Assembly: GCA_003116995.1 (NCBI GenBank)
Contig: BDSL01000020.1
Location: forward strand, 1,209,448 to 1,273,447
Length of the DNA: 64,000 bases
Source: Yamagishiella unicocca
Taxonomy: Eukaryota > Chlorophyta > Chlorophyceae > Chlamydomonadales > Volvocaceae
Reading direction: 5' to 3'
Translations under genes and position numbers: made by a program
Shown here: piece by piece, positions 49,101 through 62,700 of the stretch
How positions within the stretch are numbered: the first letter of the stretch is position 1
Layout: each line of letters starts with the position of its first letter
Notes under the pieces: model-generated
The model's database searches: none
What the model was told of the DNA's origin: nothing
The model's input: only the letters and a program-made list of their open reading frames with translations

Positions 49101-52100
49101 TTTGCTAACCACCATGGCCATTTTCAGGTACCTCTTGCGGTTTGCTGCTGGCCCCAAATCTTTCGGTATTGATTATTAACATCATTGAAAGACAAAGCGC
49201 AAGTTTGGTGCCATTTGGTCAAGGCACTGCACCTGTAGGACAAGGCAAACCTGGGCAGTTAGGTTGCTCTGTGCTTTGCTAACCACCATGGCCATTTTCA
49301 GGTACCTCTTGCGGTTTGCTGCTGGCCCCAAGGCATCATTGAAAGACCATTTGGTGCCATTTGGTCACACTGTCAAGGCAAACCTGGGCAGTTACCTCGT
49401 TGCTCTGTGCTTTGCTAACCACCATGGCCATTTTCAGGTACAAATCTTTCGGTATTGATCATCATTGAAAGACAAAGCGCAAGTTTGGTGCCATTTGGTC
49501 AAGGCAAAGGACAAGGCAAACCTGGGCAGTTAAACCACCATGGCCATTTTCAGGTACCTCTTGCGGTTTGCTGCTGGCCCCAAATCTTTCGGTATTGATT
49601 ATTAACATCATTGAAAGATCCATTTGGTCAAGGCAATGCAAGGACAAGGCAAACCTGGGCAGTTACCTCATGGCCAAAAATCTTTCGGCATCATTGAAAG
49701 ATCAAAGCGCAAGTTTGGTGCCATTTGGTCAAGGCACTGCACCTGTAGGACAAGGCAAACCTGGGCAGTTACCTCGTTGCTCTGTGCTTTGCTAACCACC
49801 ATGGCCATTTTCAGGTACCTCTTGCGGTTTGCTGCTGGCCCCAAATCTTTCGGTATTGATTATTAACATCATTGAAAGACAAAGCGCAAGTTTGGTGCCA
49901 TTTGGTCACAAGTTTTGAACCACCATGGCCATTTTCAGGTACCTCTTGCGGTTTGCTGCTGGCCCCAAATCTTTCGGTATTGATTATTAACATCATTGAA
50001 AGACAAAGCGCAAGTTTGGTGCCATTTGGTCAAGGCACTGCACCTGTAGGACAAGGCAAACCTGGGCAGTTACCTCGCTCTGTGCTCTAACCACCATGGC
50101 CATTTTCAGGTACCTTTGCGGTTTGCTGCTGGCCCCAAATCTTTCGGTATTGATTATTAACATCATTGAAAGACAAAGCGCAAGTTTGGTGCCATTTGGT
50201 CAAGGCACTGCAAGGACACAAATCTTTCGGTATTGATTATTAACATCATTGAAAGACAAAGCGCAAGTTTGGTGCCATTTGGTCAAGGCACTGCACCTTG
50301 CAGTTAGAACCACCATGGCCATTTTCAGGTACAAGGCATCATTGAAAGATCAAAGCGCAAGTTTGGTGCCATTTGGTCAAGGCACTGCACCTGTAGGACA
50401 AGGCAAACCTGGGCAGTTACCTCGTTGCTCTGTGCTTTGCTAACCACCATGGCCATTTTCAGGTACCTGTTGCGGTTTGCTGCTGGCCCCAAATCTTTCG
50501 GTATTGATTATTAACATCATTGAAAGACAAAGCGCAAGTTTGGTGCCATTTGGTCAAGGCAACCTGTTGGGCAGTTAGGATTGGTCAAGGCATCATTGCC
50601 ACAGTACAAAGTTGGGCAGTTGCTCATTTGGTACAAATCTTTCGGTATTGATTATTAACATCATTGAAAGACCAAAGCGCAAGTTTGGTGCCATTTGGTC
50701 AAGGCACTGCAGTAGGACAAGGCAAACCTGGGCAGTTACCCGTTGCTCTGTGCTTTGCTAACCACCATGGCCATTTTCAGGTACCTTTGCGGTAAATCTT
50801 TCATTATTAACATCATTGAAAGATCAAAGCGCAAGTTTGGTGCCATTTGGTCACACTGCAATTTAAGGCCCAAATCTTTCGGTATTGATTATTAACATCA
50901 TTGAAAGACTTTGCGGTTGCAGTTGTTAATGGGGTACAGGCATCATCTTTGGTGCCATCTGTGCTTTACTAACCACCATGGCCATTTTCAGGTACCAAAT
51001 TTTCGCATCATTGAAAGATCCGCTATTTGGTTTGCTGCACAAGTCAGGTTAATTAAACCACCATGGCCATTTTCAGGTACAGCATGCTCCCCAAATGGGC
51101 AGTTACCAACCACCATGGCCATTTTCAGGTACCTTAAGCATCATTGAAAGACTTTGGTGCCATTTGGTCAAGGCAAATGGGCAGTTAGGATTTGGTACAA
51201 ATCTTTCGGCATCATTGAAAGACCAAAGCGCAAGTTTGGTGCCATTTGGTCAAGGCACTGCTGTTGGAACCACCATGGCCATTTTCAGGTACCTAAATCT
51301 TTCGCCTCTATCTGTGCTTTAAACCACCATGGCCATTTTCAGGTACAAGCATCATTGTGCCAAGTTTGGTCATTTGGTCAAGTGCACCAAGCAAACCTGG
51401 GCAGTTAGGAACCACCATGGCCATTTTCAGGTACAAGGCATCATCAAAGCGCAAGTTTGGTGCCATTTGGTCACACTGTGCAAGGCAAACCTGGGCAGTT
51501 GCTAACCACCATGGCCATTTTCAGGTACCTCTTGCGGTTTGCTGCTGGCCCCAAATCTTTCGGTATTGATTATTAACATCATTGAAAGACCAAAGCGCAA
51601 GTTTGGTGCCATTTGGTCAAGGCACTGCACCTGTAGGACAAGGCAAACCTGGGCAGTTACCTCGTTGCTCTGTGCTTTGCTAACCACCATGGCCATTTTC
51701 AGGTACCTCTTGCGGTTTGCTGCTGGCCCCAAATCTTTCGGTATTGATTATTAACATCATTGAAAGATCAAAGCGCAAGTTTGGTGCCATTTGGTCAAGG
51801 CACTGCACCTGTAGGACAAGGCAAACCTGGGCAGTTACTCTGTGCTTTGCTAACCACCATGGCCATTTTCAGGTACAAGGTACATCATTGATTTTCAAGA
51901 CCACCTGTTGCAAGTTTGGTGCCATTTGGTCAAATCTTTCGGTATTGATTATTAACATCATTGAAAGACCAGGAAGCAAAGCAAACCTGGGCAGTTAGGT
52001 GCGTTTTGCTATGGCCATTTTCAGGTACAAGGCATCATGCTTTTAGGTACAAGGCAAACCTGGGCAGTTACCTCGCTCTGTGCTTTGGGCCATTTTCCAA

Positions 52101-55100
52101 ATCTTTCGGTATTGATTATTAACATCATTGAAAGACCAAAGCGCAAGTTTGGTGCCATTTGGTCAAGGCATCATTGCACGCTTTGTAGGACAAGGCAAAC
52201 CTGGGCAGTTACCTCGTTGCTCTGTGCTTTGCTAACCACCATGGCCATTTTCAGGTACCTCTTGCGGTTTGCTGCTGGCCCCAAATCTTTCGGTATTGAT
52301 TATTAACATCATTGAAAGATTTGGTGCCATTTGGTCAAGGCACTGCAAGGACAAGGCAAACCTGGGCAGTTTCTATTGGTCAAGGTACATCATTGAAAGA
52401 CCAAAGGTACAAGTTGGGCAGTTACCTCATTTGGTACAAATCTTTCGGTATTGATTATTAACATCATTGAAAGACCAAAGGACAAGTTGGGCAGTTAGTA
52501 TGTTGGTACAAATCTTTCGGTATTGATTATTAACATCATTGCCACCAGGTCCAAGTTGGGCAGTTACCTCGTTGCTCTGTGCTTTGCTAACCACCATGGC
52601 CATTTTCAGGTACAAATCTTTCGGTATTGATTATTAACATCATTGAAAGATCAAAGCGCAAGTTTGGTGCCATTTGGTCGGCAAAGGACAAGGCAAACCT
52701 GGGCAGTTACCTCGTTGCTCTGTGCTTTGCTAACCACCATGGCCATTTTCAGGTACAAATCTTTCGGTATTGATTATTAACATCATTGAAAGATCAAAGC
52801 GCAAGTTTGGTGCCATTTGGTCAAGGCAACCTGTTGGGCAGTTAGGATTGCCTTAAATCATTGACCACCAAATTGTTGCAAGTTTGGTGCATTTGGTCAT
52901 GGTAATGTATTTAAACCACCATGGCCATTTTCAGGTACCTGTAAGGCATCATTGAAAGACCAAAGCGCAAGTTTGGTGCCATTTGGTCAAGGCACTGCAC
53001 CTGTAGGACAAGGCAAACCTGGGCAGTTACCTCGTTGCTCTGTGCTTTGCTAACCACCATGGCCATTTTCAGGTACCTGTTGCGGTTTGCTGCTGGCCCC
53101 AAATCTTTCGGTATTGATTATTAACATCATTGAAAGACCAAAGCGCAAGTTTGGTGCCATTTGGTCAAGGCACTGCTGTTAGCCCGTTGGTACAGCACGC
53201 ACCATTTGGTTGCTCAAGGCAAACCTGGGCAGTTAGCTAACCACCATGGCCATTTTCAGGTACCTCTTGCTTTGCTGCTGGCCCCAAATCATCATTGAAA
53301 GATCAAAGCGCAAGTTTGGTGCCATTTGGTCAAGGCACTGCACCTGTAGGACAAGGCAAACCTGGGCAGTTAGTTGCTCTGTGCTTTGCTAACCACCATG
53401 GCCATTTTCAGGTACAAATCTTTCGGTATTGATTATTAACATCATTGAAAGACAAAGCGCAAATTTGGTCAAGGCAAGCAAGGCAAACCTGGGCAGTTAC
53501 CTCGTTGCTCTGTGCTTTGCTAACCACCATGGCCATTTTCAGGTACAAATCTTTCGGTATTGATTATTAACATCATTGAAAGATCAAAGCGCAAGTTTGG
53601 TGCCATTTGGTCAAGGCAACCTGCAAGGCAAACCTGGGCAGTTAGCTAACCACCATGGCCATTTTCAGGTGTAAATTACATCATTGAAAGACCAAAGCGC
53701 AAGTTTGGTGCCATTTGGTCAAGGCACTGCAAGGACAAGGCAAACCTGGGCAGTTGTTGCTAACCACCATGGCCATTTTCAGGTACAAATCTTTCGGTAT
53801 TGATTATTAACATCATTGAAAGACCAAAGCGCAAGTTTGGTGCCATTTGGTCAAGGCACATGCAAGGACAAGGCAAACCTGGGCAGTTATTGCCATAACC
53901 ACCATGGCCATTTTCAGGTACCTCTTGCGGTTTGCTGCTGGCCCCAAATCTTTCGGTATTGATTATTAACATCATTGAAAGACCAAAGCGCAAGTTTGGT
54001 GCCATTTGGTCAAGGCATGCACCTGTAGGACAAGGCAAACCTGGGCAGTTAGCCCGTTGCTCTGTGCTTTGCTAACCACCATGGCCATTTTCAGGTACCT
54101 CTTGCGGTTTGCTGCTGGCCCCAAATCTTTCGGTATTGATTATTAACATCATTGAAAGACCAAAGCGCAAGTTTGGTGCCATTTGGTCAAGGCAATGCAC
54201 CTGTAGGACAAGGCAAACCTGGGCAGTTACTCGTTGCTCTGTGCTTTGCTAACCACCATGGCCATTTTCAGGTACCTGTTGCGGTTTGCTGCTGGCCCCA
54301 AATCTTTCGGTATTGATTATTAACATCATTGAAAGACCAAAGCGCAAGTTTGGTGCCATTTGGTCAAGGCACTGCACCTGTAGGACAAGGCAAACCTGGG
54401 CAGTTAGCTCGTTGCTCTGTGCTTTGCTAACCACCATGGCCATTTTCAGGTACCTGTTGCGGTTTGCTGCTGGCCCAAATCTTTCGGTATTGATTATTAA
54501 CATCATTGAAAGACACCTTTTAGGTACAAGGCAAACCTGGGCAACCACCATGGCCATTTTCAGGTACCTGTTGCTCTGTCTTTCGCATCATTGAAAGACT
54601 TTGGTGCCATTTGGTCAAGGCAAATGGGCCAACCACCATGGCCATTTTCAGGTACCTCTTGCGGTTTGCTGCTGGCCCCAAATCTTTCGGTATTGATTAT
54701 TAACATCATTGAAAGACCAAAGCGCAAGTTTGGTGCCATTTGGTCAAGGCATTGAAAGACCAAAGCGCACCATTTGGTCAAGGCACTGCAAGGACAAGGC
54801 AAACCTGGGCAGTTACCTCGTTGCTCTGTGCTTTGCTAACCACCATGGCCATTTTCAGGTACCTGCTTTGCGGTTTGCTTAATTTGATTATTATTACATC
54901 ATTGAAAGACCAAAGCGCAAGTTTGGTGCCATTTGGTCAAGGCAATGCACCTGTAGGACAAGGCAAACCTGGGCAGTTACCTCGTTGCTCTGTGCTTTGC
55001 TAACCACCATGGCCAACCACCATGGCCATTTTCAGGTACCTGTTGCGGTTTGCTGCTGGCCCCAAATCTTTCGGTATTGATTATTAACATCATTGAAAGA

Positions 55101-55451
55101 TCAAAGCGCAAGTTTGGTGCCATTTGGTCAAGGCACTGCACCTGTAGGACAAGGCAAACCTGGGCAGTTACCTCGTTGCTCTGTGCTTTGCTAACCACCA
55201 TGGCCATTTTCAGGTACCTCTTGCGGTTTGCTGCTGGCCCCAAATCTTTCGGTATTGATTATTAACATCATTGAAAGACCAAAGCGCAAGTTTGGTGCCA
55301 TTTGGTCAAGGCACTGCACCTGTAGGACAAGGCAAACCTGGGCAGTTAGCCCGTTGCTCTGTGCTTTTGCTAACCACCATGGCCATTTTCAGGTACCTAC
55401 AACAACCAATGGGCAGTTGAGCTACAACACGTTGCTCTGTGCTTTGCTAAC
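31101..55451 (+). repeat. 178-bp satellite, block C, with many deleted and truncated monomers
   Basis: The same satellite in the same orientation, but from about 31115 onward monomers lose segments of 1 to over 100 bp. In the worst stretches (about 31500-31900, 33900-34900, 36540-37210, 38000-39900, 50560-51500, 51850-53300) only short consensus pieces of 8-25 bp remain. They are usually still in the correct order along the monomer: AT-rich core, GCGCAAGTTTGGTGCC, GGGCAGTTA, ACCACCATGGCCATTTTCAG. Single-base losses in short runs are common (GACCAAAGC to GACAAAGC, GGCCCCAAATC to GGCCCAAATC). Substitution variants seen in blocks A and B, notably TTATAAATATC, are essentially absent. Either this is a decayed region or the consensus is poor; I favour the latter. 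Confidence 0.93.
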
Positions 55452-56761
55452 CATGCCATGGGAGGCAGCCATTACTGTAACAATGCTGTACACTTTGCGG
55501 TACCCCACCCCCACCTGGAACCCCCCGAACCCAATCCCGTGGCTGCTGCGCGCCCAAACGGGTTCTTCCACGCCACCAACAACCTGCTGGGATGGAAATG
55601 CCTAGACGGATACCATGTCCTACGCTACTGTGAATCCACACTAGCACATCTAACGGCACAGAACAGCCACAACCACCCGACACCCGAGACAGCCCAGCTG
55701 GCAAATGCATGGTCTGCATGCTACCGACCCAACGGTTACTTCAGCGAATATGCCATTAACCACTACCTGGCCAACTGCTCTACAATAGCGGGTCAGGCGG
55801 ATCGCCACCTTATCCTCCGACGGGTCAACACACTGCCCCCCCCTCGACCTACAAAGGAGCAGATCCTTGGCATGCTCCCGCAGCCTGCACGAAACCTTGG
55901 CTTCACAGTACATGGAAAAGTGCACACATACGCGGTCAAAAGGGAGGGAAACAACTGGACAAAATTGAGTCGCTGTCGGAAGGACGCAGAGACATGAGCG
56001 CCGAAAACTGGAGCTGTATCAAAGGTACCCTCTACTACCTCGACACACACGAACGCCACGAACACAACCCGGAAACTGGGCCCATGGCCGACGTGCCTGC
56101 CCCACCAGCCTTCCAGCACCCGCTGCCGGACCCGGCCCACGAGATCCCGCATACAGACCCACCAGGCGACAACGTACGACATGCACAGTACGATGGGGGA
56201 ACACCGGCGAACGGAACACTGACCAACCGCCAGGCACCCAGCGGAGGCGAGCCGCTGAAAGGCGCAACCCGAGCGTCACCGTACGATGGGCCGTGGGGGG
56301 CGAATTTATCATGGTCGGAGATACGCTGTCTGGGCCCGATGCGAATGCAGGGATCCACCAACTCATGCGCAACCAAACCGATACGGAACCGACGGAAAGA
56401 CCACCCCCACGCGCAGAAGCCCCGGCCAAACGGCGCAAACGGCAGCCTCCCGCTAACCCCCCTCCAAACGACGCGAACACGGCCATCCCAAGCAGCCCCG
56501 CACCATCATGGACTACCTCGCCGCACTGACCGGCGGGAGAGCCCGGGAACACCCGGAACAACAAGCCGCCCCAAACCAAACGCAGCCACCAGAACGCAGC
56601 CCTGAAAGGAGAAACAACCAAGCCGCGGCAGGTGAAACCGTGACCCAGGGCGCCGCCCAAGCAAACCAACAGGCACCACCAGCGGCGCAAAACTACTGAC
56701 GAGACGCGCCCGCGCGTACCAACCACTCCAGTGGAACCCCCGAACGACGCTGCACCCCCCG
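55452..56761 (+). pseudogene. Fragment of a larger gene, possibly from a mobile element, with cysteine-peptidase-like region and Pro-rich tail; four apparent frameshifts
   Basis: A GC-rich non-satellite island between satellite blocks. The first frame, from ATG 55458 to TGA 55997, encodes a segment NGFFHATNNLLGWKCLDGYH (about residues 34-53) and, near the end, HTYAVKREGNNW. These resemble in outline the catalytic-Cys/Asn box and the catalytic-His strand of Josephin/OTU-like cysteine peptidases (C-x-x-HA-x-NN-x-L, then H-x-x-A-V-x-R followed by Trp). The position expected to hold Cys is Phe (TTC; TGC would be Cys). Reading then continues in the -1 frame (SLSEGRRDMSAENW, KGTLYYLDT), shifts again at a G6 run near 56293-56298, again at CCCC near 56502, and again at AAAA near 56689, running as Pro/Thr-rich sequence into the satellite at 56762. 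A basic KRRKRQ cluster in the third frame could be a nuclear signal. Both ends are cut by satellite. Family assignment is tentative; the coding nature is fairly secure. Confidence 0.6.
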
Positions 56762-59700
56762 TCAAGGCAATGCACCTGTAGGACAAGGCAACCTGGGCAG
56801 TTAGCTCGTTGCTCTGTGCTTTGCTAACCACCATGGCCATTTTCAGGTACCTGTTGCGGTTTGCTGCTGGCCCCAAATCTTTCGGTATTGATTATTAACA
56901 TCATTGAAAGACCAAAGCGCAAGTTTGGTGCCATTTGGTCAAGGCACTGCACCTGTAGGACAAGGCAAACCTGGGCAGTTACCTTGCTCTGTGCTTTGCT
57001 AACCACCATGGCCATTTTCAGGTACCTGTTGCGGTTTGCTGCTGGCCCCAAATCTTTCGGTATTGATTATTAACATCATTGAAAGATCAAAGCGCAAGTT
57101 TGGTGCCATTTGGTCAAGGCACTGCACCTGTAGGACAAGGCAAACCTGGGCAGTTATTGCTCTGTGCTTTGCTAACCACCATGGCCATTTTCAGGTACCT
57201 GTTGCGGTTTGCTGCTGGCCCCAAATCTTTCGGTATTGATTATTAACATCATTGAAAGACCAAAGCGCAAGTTTGGTGCCATTTGGTCAAGGCACTGCAC
57301 CTGTAGGACAAGGCAAACCTGGGCAGTTAGCCCGTTGCTCTGTGCTTTGCTAACCACCATGGCCATTTTCAGGTACCTGTTGCGGTTTGCTGCTGGCCCC
57401 AAATCTTTCGGTATTGATTATTAACATCATTGAAAGACCAAAGCGCAAGTTTGGTGCCATTTGGTCAAGGCAATGCACCTGTAGGACAAGGCAAACCTGG
57501 GCAGTTACTCGTTGCTCTGTGCTTTGCTAACCACCATGGCCATTTTCAGGTACCTGTTGCGGTTTGCTGCTGGCCCCAAATCTTTCGGTATTGATTATTA
57601 ACATCATTGAAAGACCAAAGCGCAAGTTTGGTGCCATTTGGTCAAGGCACTGCACCTGTAGGACAAGGCAAACCTGGGCAGTTAGCCCGTTGCTCTGTGC
57701 TTTGCTAACCACCATGGCCATTTTCAGGTACCTCTTGCGGTTTGCTGCTGGCCCCAAATCTTTCGGTATTGATTATTAACATCATTGAAAGACCAAAGCG
57801 CAAGTTTGGTGCCATTTGGTCAAGGCACTGCACCTGTAGGACAAGGCAAACCTGGGCAGTTACCTCGTTGCTCTGTGCTTTGCTAACCACCATGGCCATT
57901 TTCAGGTACCTGTTGCGGTTTGCTGCTGGCCCCAAATCTTTCGGTATTGATTATTAACATCATTGAAAGACCAAAGCGCAAGTTTGGTGCCATTTGGTCA
58001 AGGCAATGCACCTGTAGGACAAGGCAAACCTGGGCAGTTACCTCGTTGCTCTGTGCTTTGCTAACCACCATGGCCATTTTCAGGTACCTGTTGCGGTTTG
58101 CTGCTGGCCCCAAATCTTTCGGTATTGATTATTAACATCATTGAAAGATCAAAGCGCAAGTTTGGTGCCATTTGGTCAAGGCAATGCACCTGTGGGACAA
58201 GCAAACCTGGGCAGTTAGCTCTGTGCTTTGCTAACCACCATGGCCATTTTCAGGTACCTGTTGCGGTTTGCTGCTGGCCCCAAATCTTTCGGTATTGATT
58301 ATTAACATCATTGAAAGACCAAAGCGCAAGTTTGGTGCCATTTGGTCAAGGCACTGCACCTGTAGGACAAGGCAAACCTGGGCAGTTACCCGTTGCTCTG
58401 TGCTTTGCTAACCACCATGGCCATTTTCAGGTACCTCTTGCGGTTTGCTGCTGGCCCCAAATCTTTCGGTATTGATTATTAACATCATTAAAATACCAAA
58501 GCGCAAGTTTGGTGCCATTTGGTCAAGGCACTGCACCTGTAGGACAAGGCAAACCTGGGCAGTTAGCCCGTTGCTCTGTGCTTTGCTAACCACCATGGCC
58601 ATTTTCAGGTACCTGTTGCGGTTTGCTGCTGGCCCCAAATCTTTCGGTATTGATTATTAACATCATTGAAAGACCAAAGCGCAAGTTTGGTGCCATTTGG
58701 TCAAGGCACTGCACCTGTAGGACAAGGCAAACCTGGGCAGTTACCTCGTTGCTCTGTGCTTTGCTAACCACCATGGCCATTTTCAGGTACCTGTTGCGGT
58801 TTGCTGCTGGCCCAAATCTTTCGGTATTGATTATTAACATCATTGAAAGACCAAAGCGCAAGTTTGGTGCCATTTGGTCAAGGCAATGCACCTGTAGGAC
58901 AAGGCAAACCTGGGCAGTTAGCCCGTTGCTCTGTGCTTTGCTAACCACCATGGCCATTTTCAGGTACCTGTTGCGGTTTGCTGCTGGCCCCAAATCTTTC
59001 GGTATTGATTATTAACATCATTGAAAGATCAAAGCGCAAGTTTGGTGCCATTTGGTCAAGGCATGCACCGTAGGACAAGGCAAACCTGGGCAGTTACCCG
59101 TTGCTCTGTGCTTTGCTAACCACCATGGCCATTTTCAGGTACCTCTTGCGGTTTGCTGCTGGCCCCAAATCTTTCGGTATTGATTATTAACATCATTGAA
59201 AGACCAAAGCGCAAGTTTGGTGCCATTTGGTCAAGGCACTGCACCTGTAGGACAAGGCAAACCTGGGCAGTTACCTCGTTGCTCTGTGCTTTGCTAACCA
59301 CCATGGCCATTTTCAGGTACCTGTTGCGGTTTGCTGCTGGCCCCAAATCTTTCGGTATTGATTATTAACATCATTGAAAGACCAAAGCGCAAGTTTGGTG
59401 CCATTTGGTCAAGGCAATGCACCTGTAGGACAAGGCAAACCTGGGTATGTTGCTCTGTGCTTTGCTAACCACCATGGCCATTTTCAGGTACCTGTTGCGG
59501 TTTGCTGCTGGCCCAAATCTTTCGGTATTGATTATTAACATCATTGAAAGACCAAAGCGCAATGGTGCCATTTGGTCAAGCAATGCACCTGTAGGACAGG
59601 CAAACCTGGGCAGTTACCTCGTTGCTCTGTGCTTTGCTAACCACCATGGCCATTTTCAGGTACCTGTTGCGGTTTGCTGCTGGCCCCAAATCTTTCGGTA

Positions 59701-62700
59701 TTGATTTTAACATCATTGAAAGATCAAAGCGCAAGTTTGGTGCCATTTGGTCAAGGCACTGCACCTGTAGGACAAGGCAAACCTGGGCAGTTACCTCGTT
59801 GCTCTGTGCTTTGCTAACCACCATGGCCATTTTCAGGTACCTCTTGCGGTTTGCTGCTGGCCCAAATCTTTCGGTATTGATTATTAACATCATTGAAAAA
59901 GCGCAAGTTTGGTGCCATTTGGTCAAGGCACTGCACCTGTAGGACAAGGCAAACCTGGGCAGTTAAGCTCTGTGCTTTGCTAACCACCATGGCCATTTTC
60001 AGGTACCTGTTGCGGTTTGCTGCTGGCCCCAAATCTTTCGGTATTGATTATTAACATCATTGAAAGATCAAAGCGCAAGTTTGGTGCCATTTGGTCAAGG
60101 CAATGCACCTGTAGGACAAGGCAAACCTGGGCAGTTAGCCCGTTGCTCTGTGCTTTGCTAACCACCATGGCCATTTTCAGGTACCTCTTGCGGTTTGCTG
60201 CTGGTTTCGGTATTGATTATTAACATCATTGAAAGACCAAAGCGCAAGTTTGGTGCCATTTGGTCAAGGCAATGCACCTGTGGTGGCCCCAAAATTGATT
60301 ATTAACATCATTGAAAGATCAAAGCGCAAGTTTGGTGCCATTTGGTCAAGGCACTGCACCTGTAGGACAAGGCAAACCTGGGCAGTTAATTGCTCTGTGC
60401 TTTGCTAACCACCATGGCCATTTTCAGGTACCTCTTGCGGTTTGCTGCTGGCCCCAAATCTTTCGGTATTGATTATTAACATCATTGAAAGCAAAGCGCA
60501 ATTTGGTGCCATTTGGTCAGGCACTGCACCTGTAGGACAAGCAAACCTGGCAGTTATTGCTCTGTGCTTTGCTACCACCATGGCCATTTTCAGGTACCTT
60601 GTTTGCTGCTGGCCCAAATCTTTCGGTATTGATTATTAACATCATTGAAAGACAAAGCGCAAGTTTGGTGCCATTTGGTCAAGGCAATGCACCTGTAGGA
60701 CAAGGCAAACCTGGGCAGTTAGCTCGTTGCTCTGTGCTTTGCTAACCACCATGGCCATTTTTCAGGTACCTGTTGCGGTTTGCTGCTGGCCCAAATCTTT
60801 CGGTATTGATTATTAAATCATTGAAAGATCAAAGCGCAAGTTTGGTGCCATTTGGTCAAGGCACTGCACCTGTAGGACAAGGCAAACCTGGGCAGTTACC
60901 TTGCTCTGTGCTTTGCTAACCACCATGGCCATTTTCAGGTACCTTGCGGTTTGCTGCTGGCCCAAATCTTTCGGTATTGATTATTAACATCATTGAAAGC
61001 CAAAGCGCAAGTTTGGTGCCATTTGGTCAGGCACTGCACCTGTAGGACAAGCAAACCTGGGCAGTTACCTCGTTGCTCTGTGCTTTGCTAACCACCATGG
61101 CCATTTTCAGGTACCTGTTGCGGTTTGCTGCTGGCCCCAAATCTTTCGGTATTGATTATTAACATCATTGAAAGACCAAAGCGCAAGTTTGGTGCCATTT
61201 GGTCAAGGCAATGCACCTGTAGGACAAGGCAAACCTGGGCAGTTATCGTTGCTCTGTGCTTTGCTAACCACCATGGCCATTTTCAGGTACCTGTTGCGGT
61301 TTGCTGCTGGCCCCAAATTTTCGGTATTGATTATTAACATCATTGAAAGATCAAAGCGCAAGTTTGGTGCCATTTGGTCAAGGCAATGCACCTGTAGGAC
61401 AAGGCAAACCTGGGCAGTTACCTCGTTGCTCTGTGCTTTGCTAACCACCATGGCCATTTTCAGGTACCTGTTGCGGTTTGCTGCTGGCCCCAAATCTTTC
61501 GGTATTGATTATTAACATCATTGAAAGACCAAAGCGCAAGTTTGGTGCCATTTGGTCAAGGCACTGCACCTGTAGGACAAGGCAAACCTGGGCAGTTAGC
61601 CCGTTGCTCTGTGCTTTGCTAACCACCATGGCCATTTTCAGGTACCTGTTGCGGTTTGCTGCTGGCCCCAAATTTTCGGTATTGATTATTAACATCATTG
61701 AAAGACCAAAGCGCAAGTTTGGTGCCATTTGGTCAAGGCACTGCACCTGTAGGACAAGGCAAACCTGGGCAGTTAGCCCGTTGCTCTGTGCTTTGCTAAC
61801 CACCATGGCCATTTTCAGGTACCTGTTGCGGTTTGCTGCTGGCCCCAAATCTTTCGGTATTGATTATTAACATCATTGAAAGACCAAAGCGCAAGTTTTG
61901 GTGCCATTTGGTCAAGGCAATGCACCTGTAGGACAAGGCAAACCTGGGCAGTTACCTCGTTGCTCTGTGCTTTGCTAACCACCATGGCCATTTTCAGGTA
62001 CCTGTTGCGGTTTGCTGCTGGCCCCAAATCTTTCGGTATTGATTATTAACATCATTGAAAGAAGCAAGTTTGGTGCCATTTGGTCAAGGCATGCACCTGT
62101 AGGACAAGGCAAACCTGGGCAGTTACCGTTGCTCTGTGCTTTGCTAACCACCATGGCCATTTTCAGGTACCTGTTGCGGTTTGCTGCTGGCCCCAAATCT
62201 TTCGGTATTGATTATTAACATCATTGAAAGACCAAAGCGCAAGTTTGGTGCCATTTGGTCAAGGCACTGCACCTGTAGGACAAGGCAAACCTGGGCAGTT
62301 AGCTCGTTGCTCTGTGCTTTGCTAACCACCATGGCCATTTTCAGGTACCTGTTGCGGTTTGCTGCTGGCCCCAAATCTTTCGGTATTGATTATTAACATC
62401 ATTGAAAGATCAAAGCGCAAGTTTGGTGCCATTTGGTCAAGCACTGCACCGTAGGACAAGGCAAACCTGGGCAGTTACCTCGTTGCTCTGTGCTTTGCTA
62501 ACCACCATGGCCATTTTCAGGTACCTCTTGCGGTTTGCTGCTGGCCCCAAATCTTTCGGTATTGATTATTAACATCATTGAAAGATCAAAGCGCAAGTTT
62601 GGTGCCATTTGGTCAAGGCACTGCACCTGTAGGACAAGCAAACCTGGGCAGTTAGCCGTTGCTCTGTGCTTTGCTAACCACCATGGCCATTTTCAGGTAC

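Noticed and set aside
55994..55997. ATGA start/stop overlap suggesting two translationally coupled bacterial genes
   Set aside because: The downstream frame carries on the same domain-like sequence, and three further same-direction shifts follow. One frameshifted eukaryotic gene is the simpler reading.
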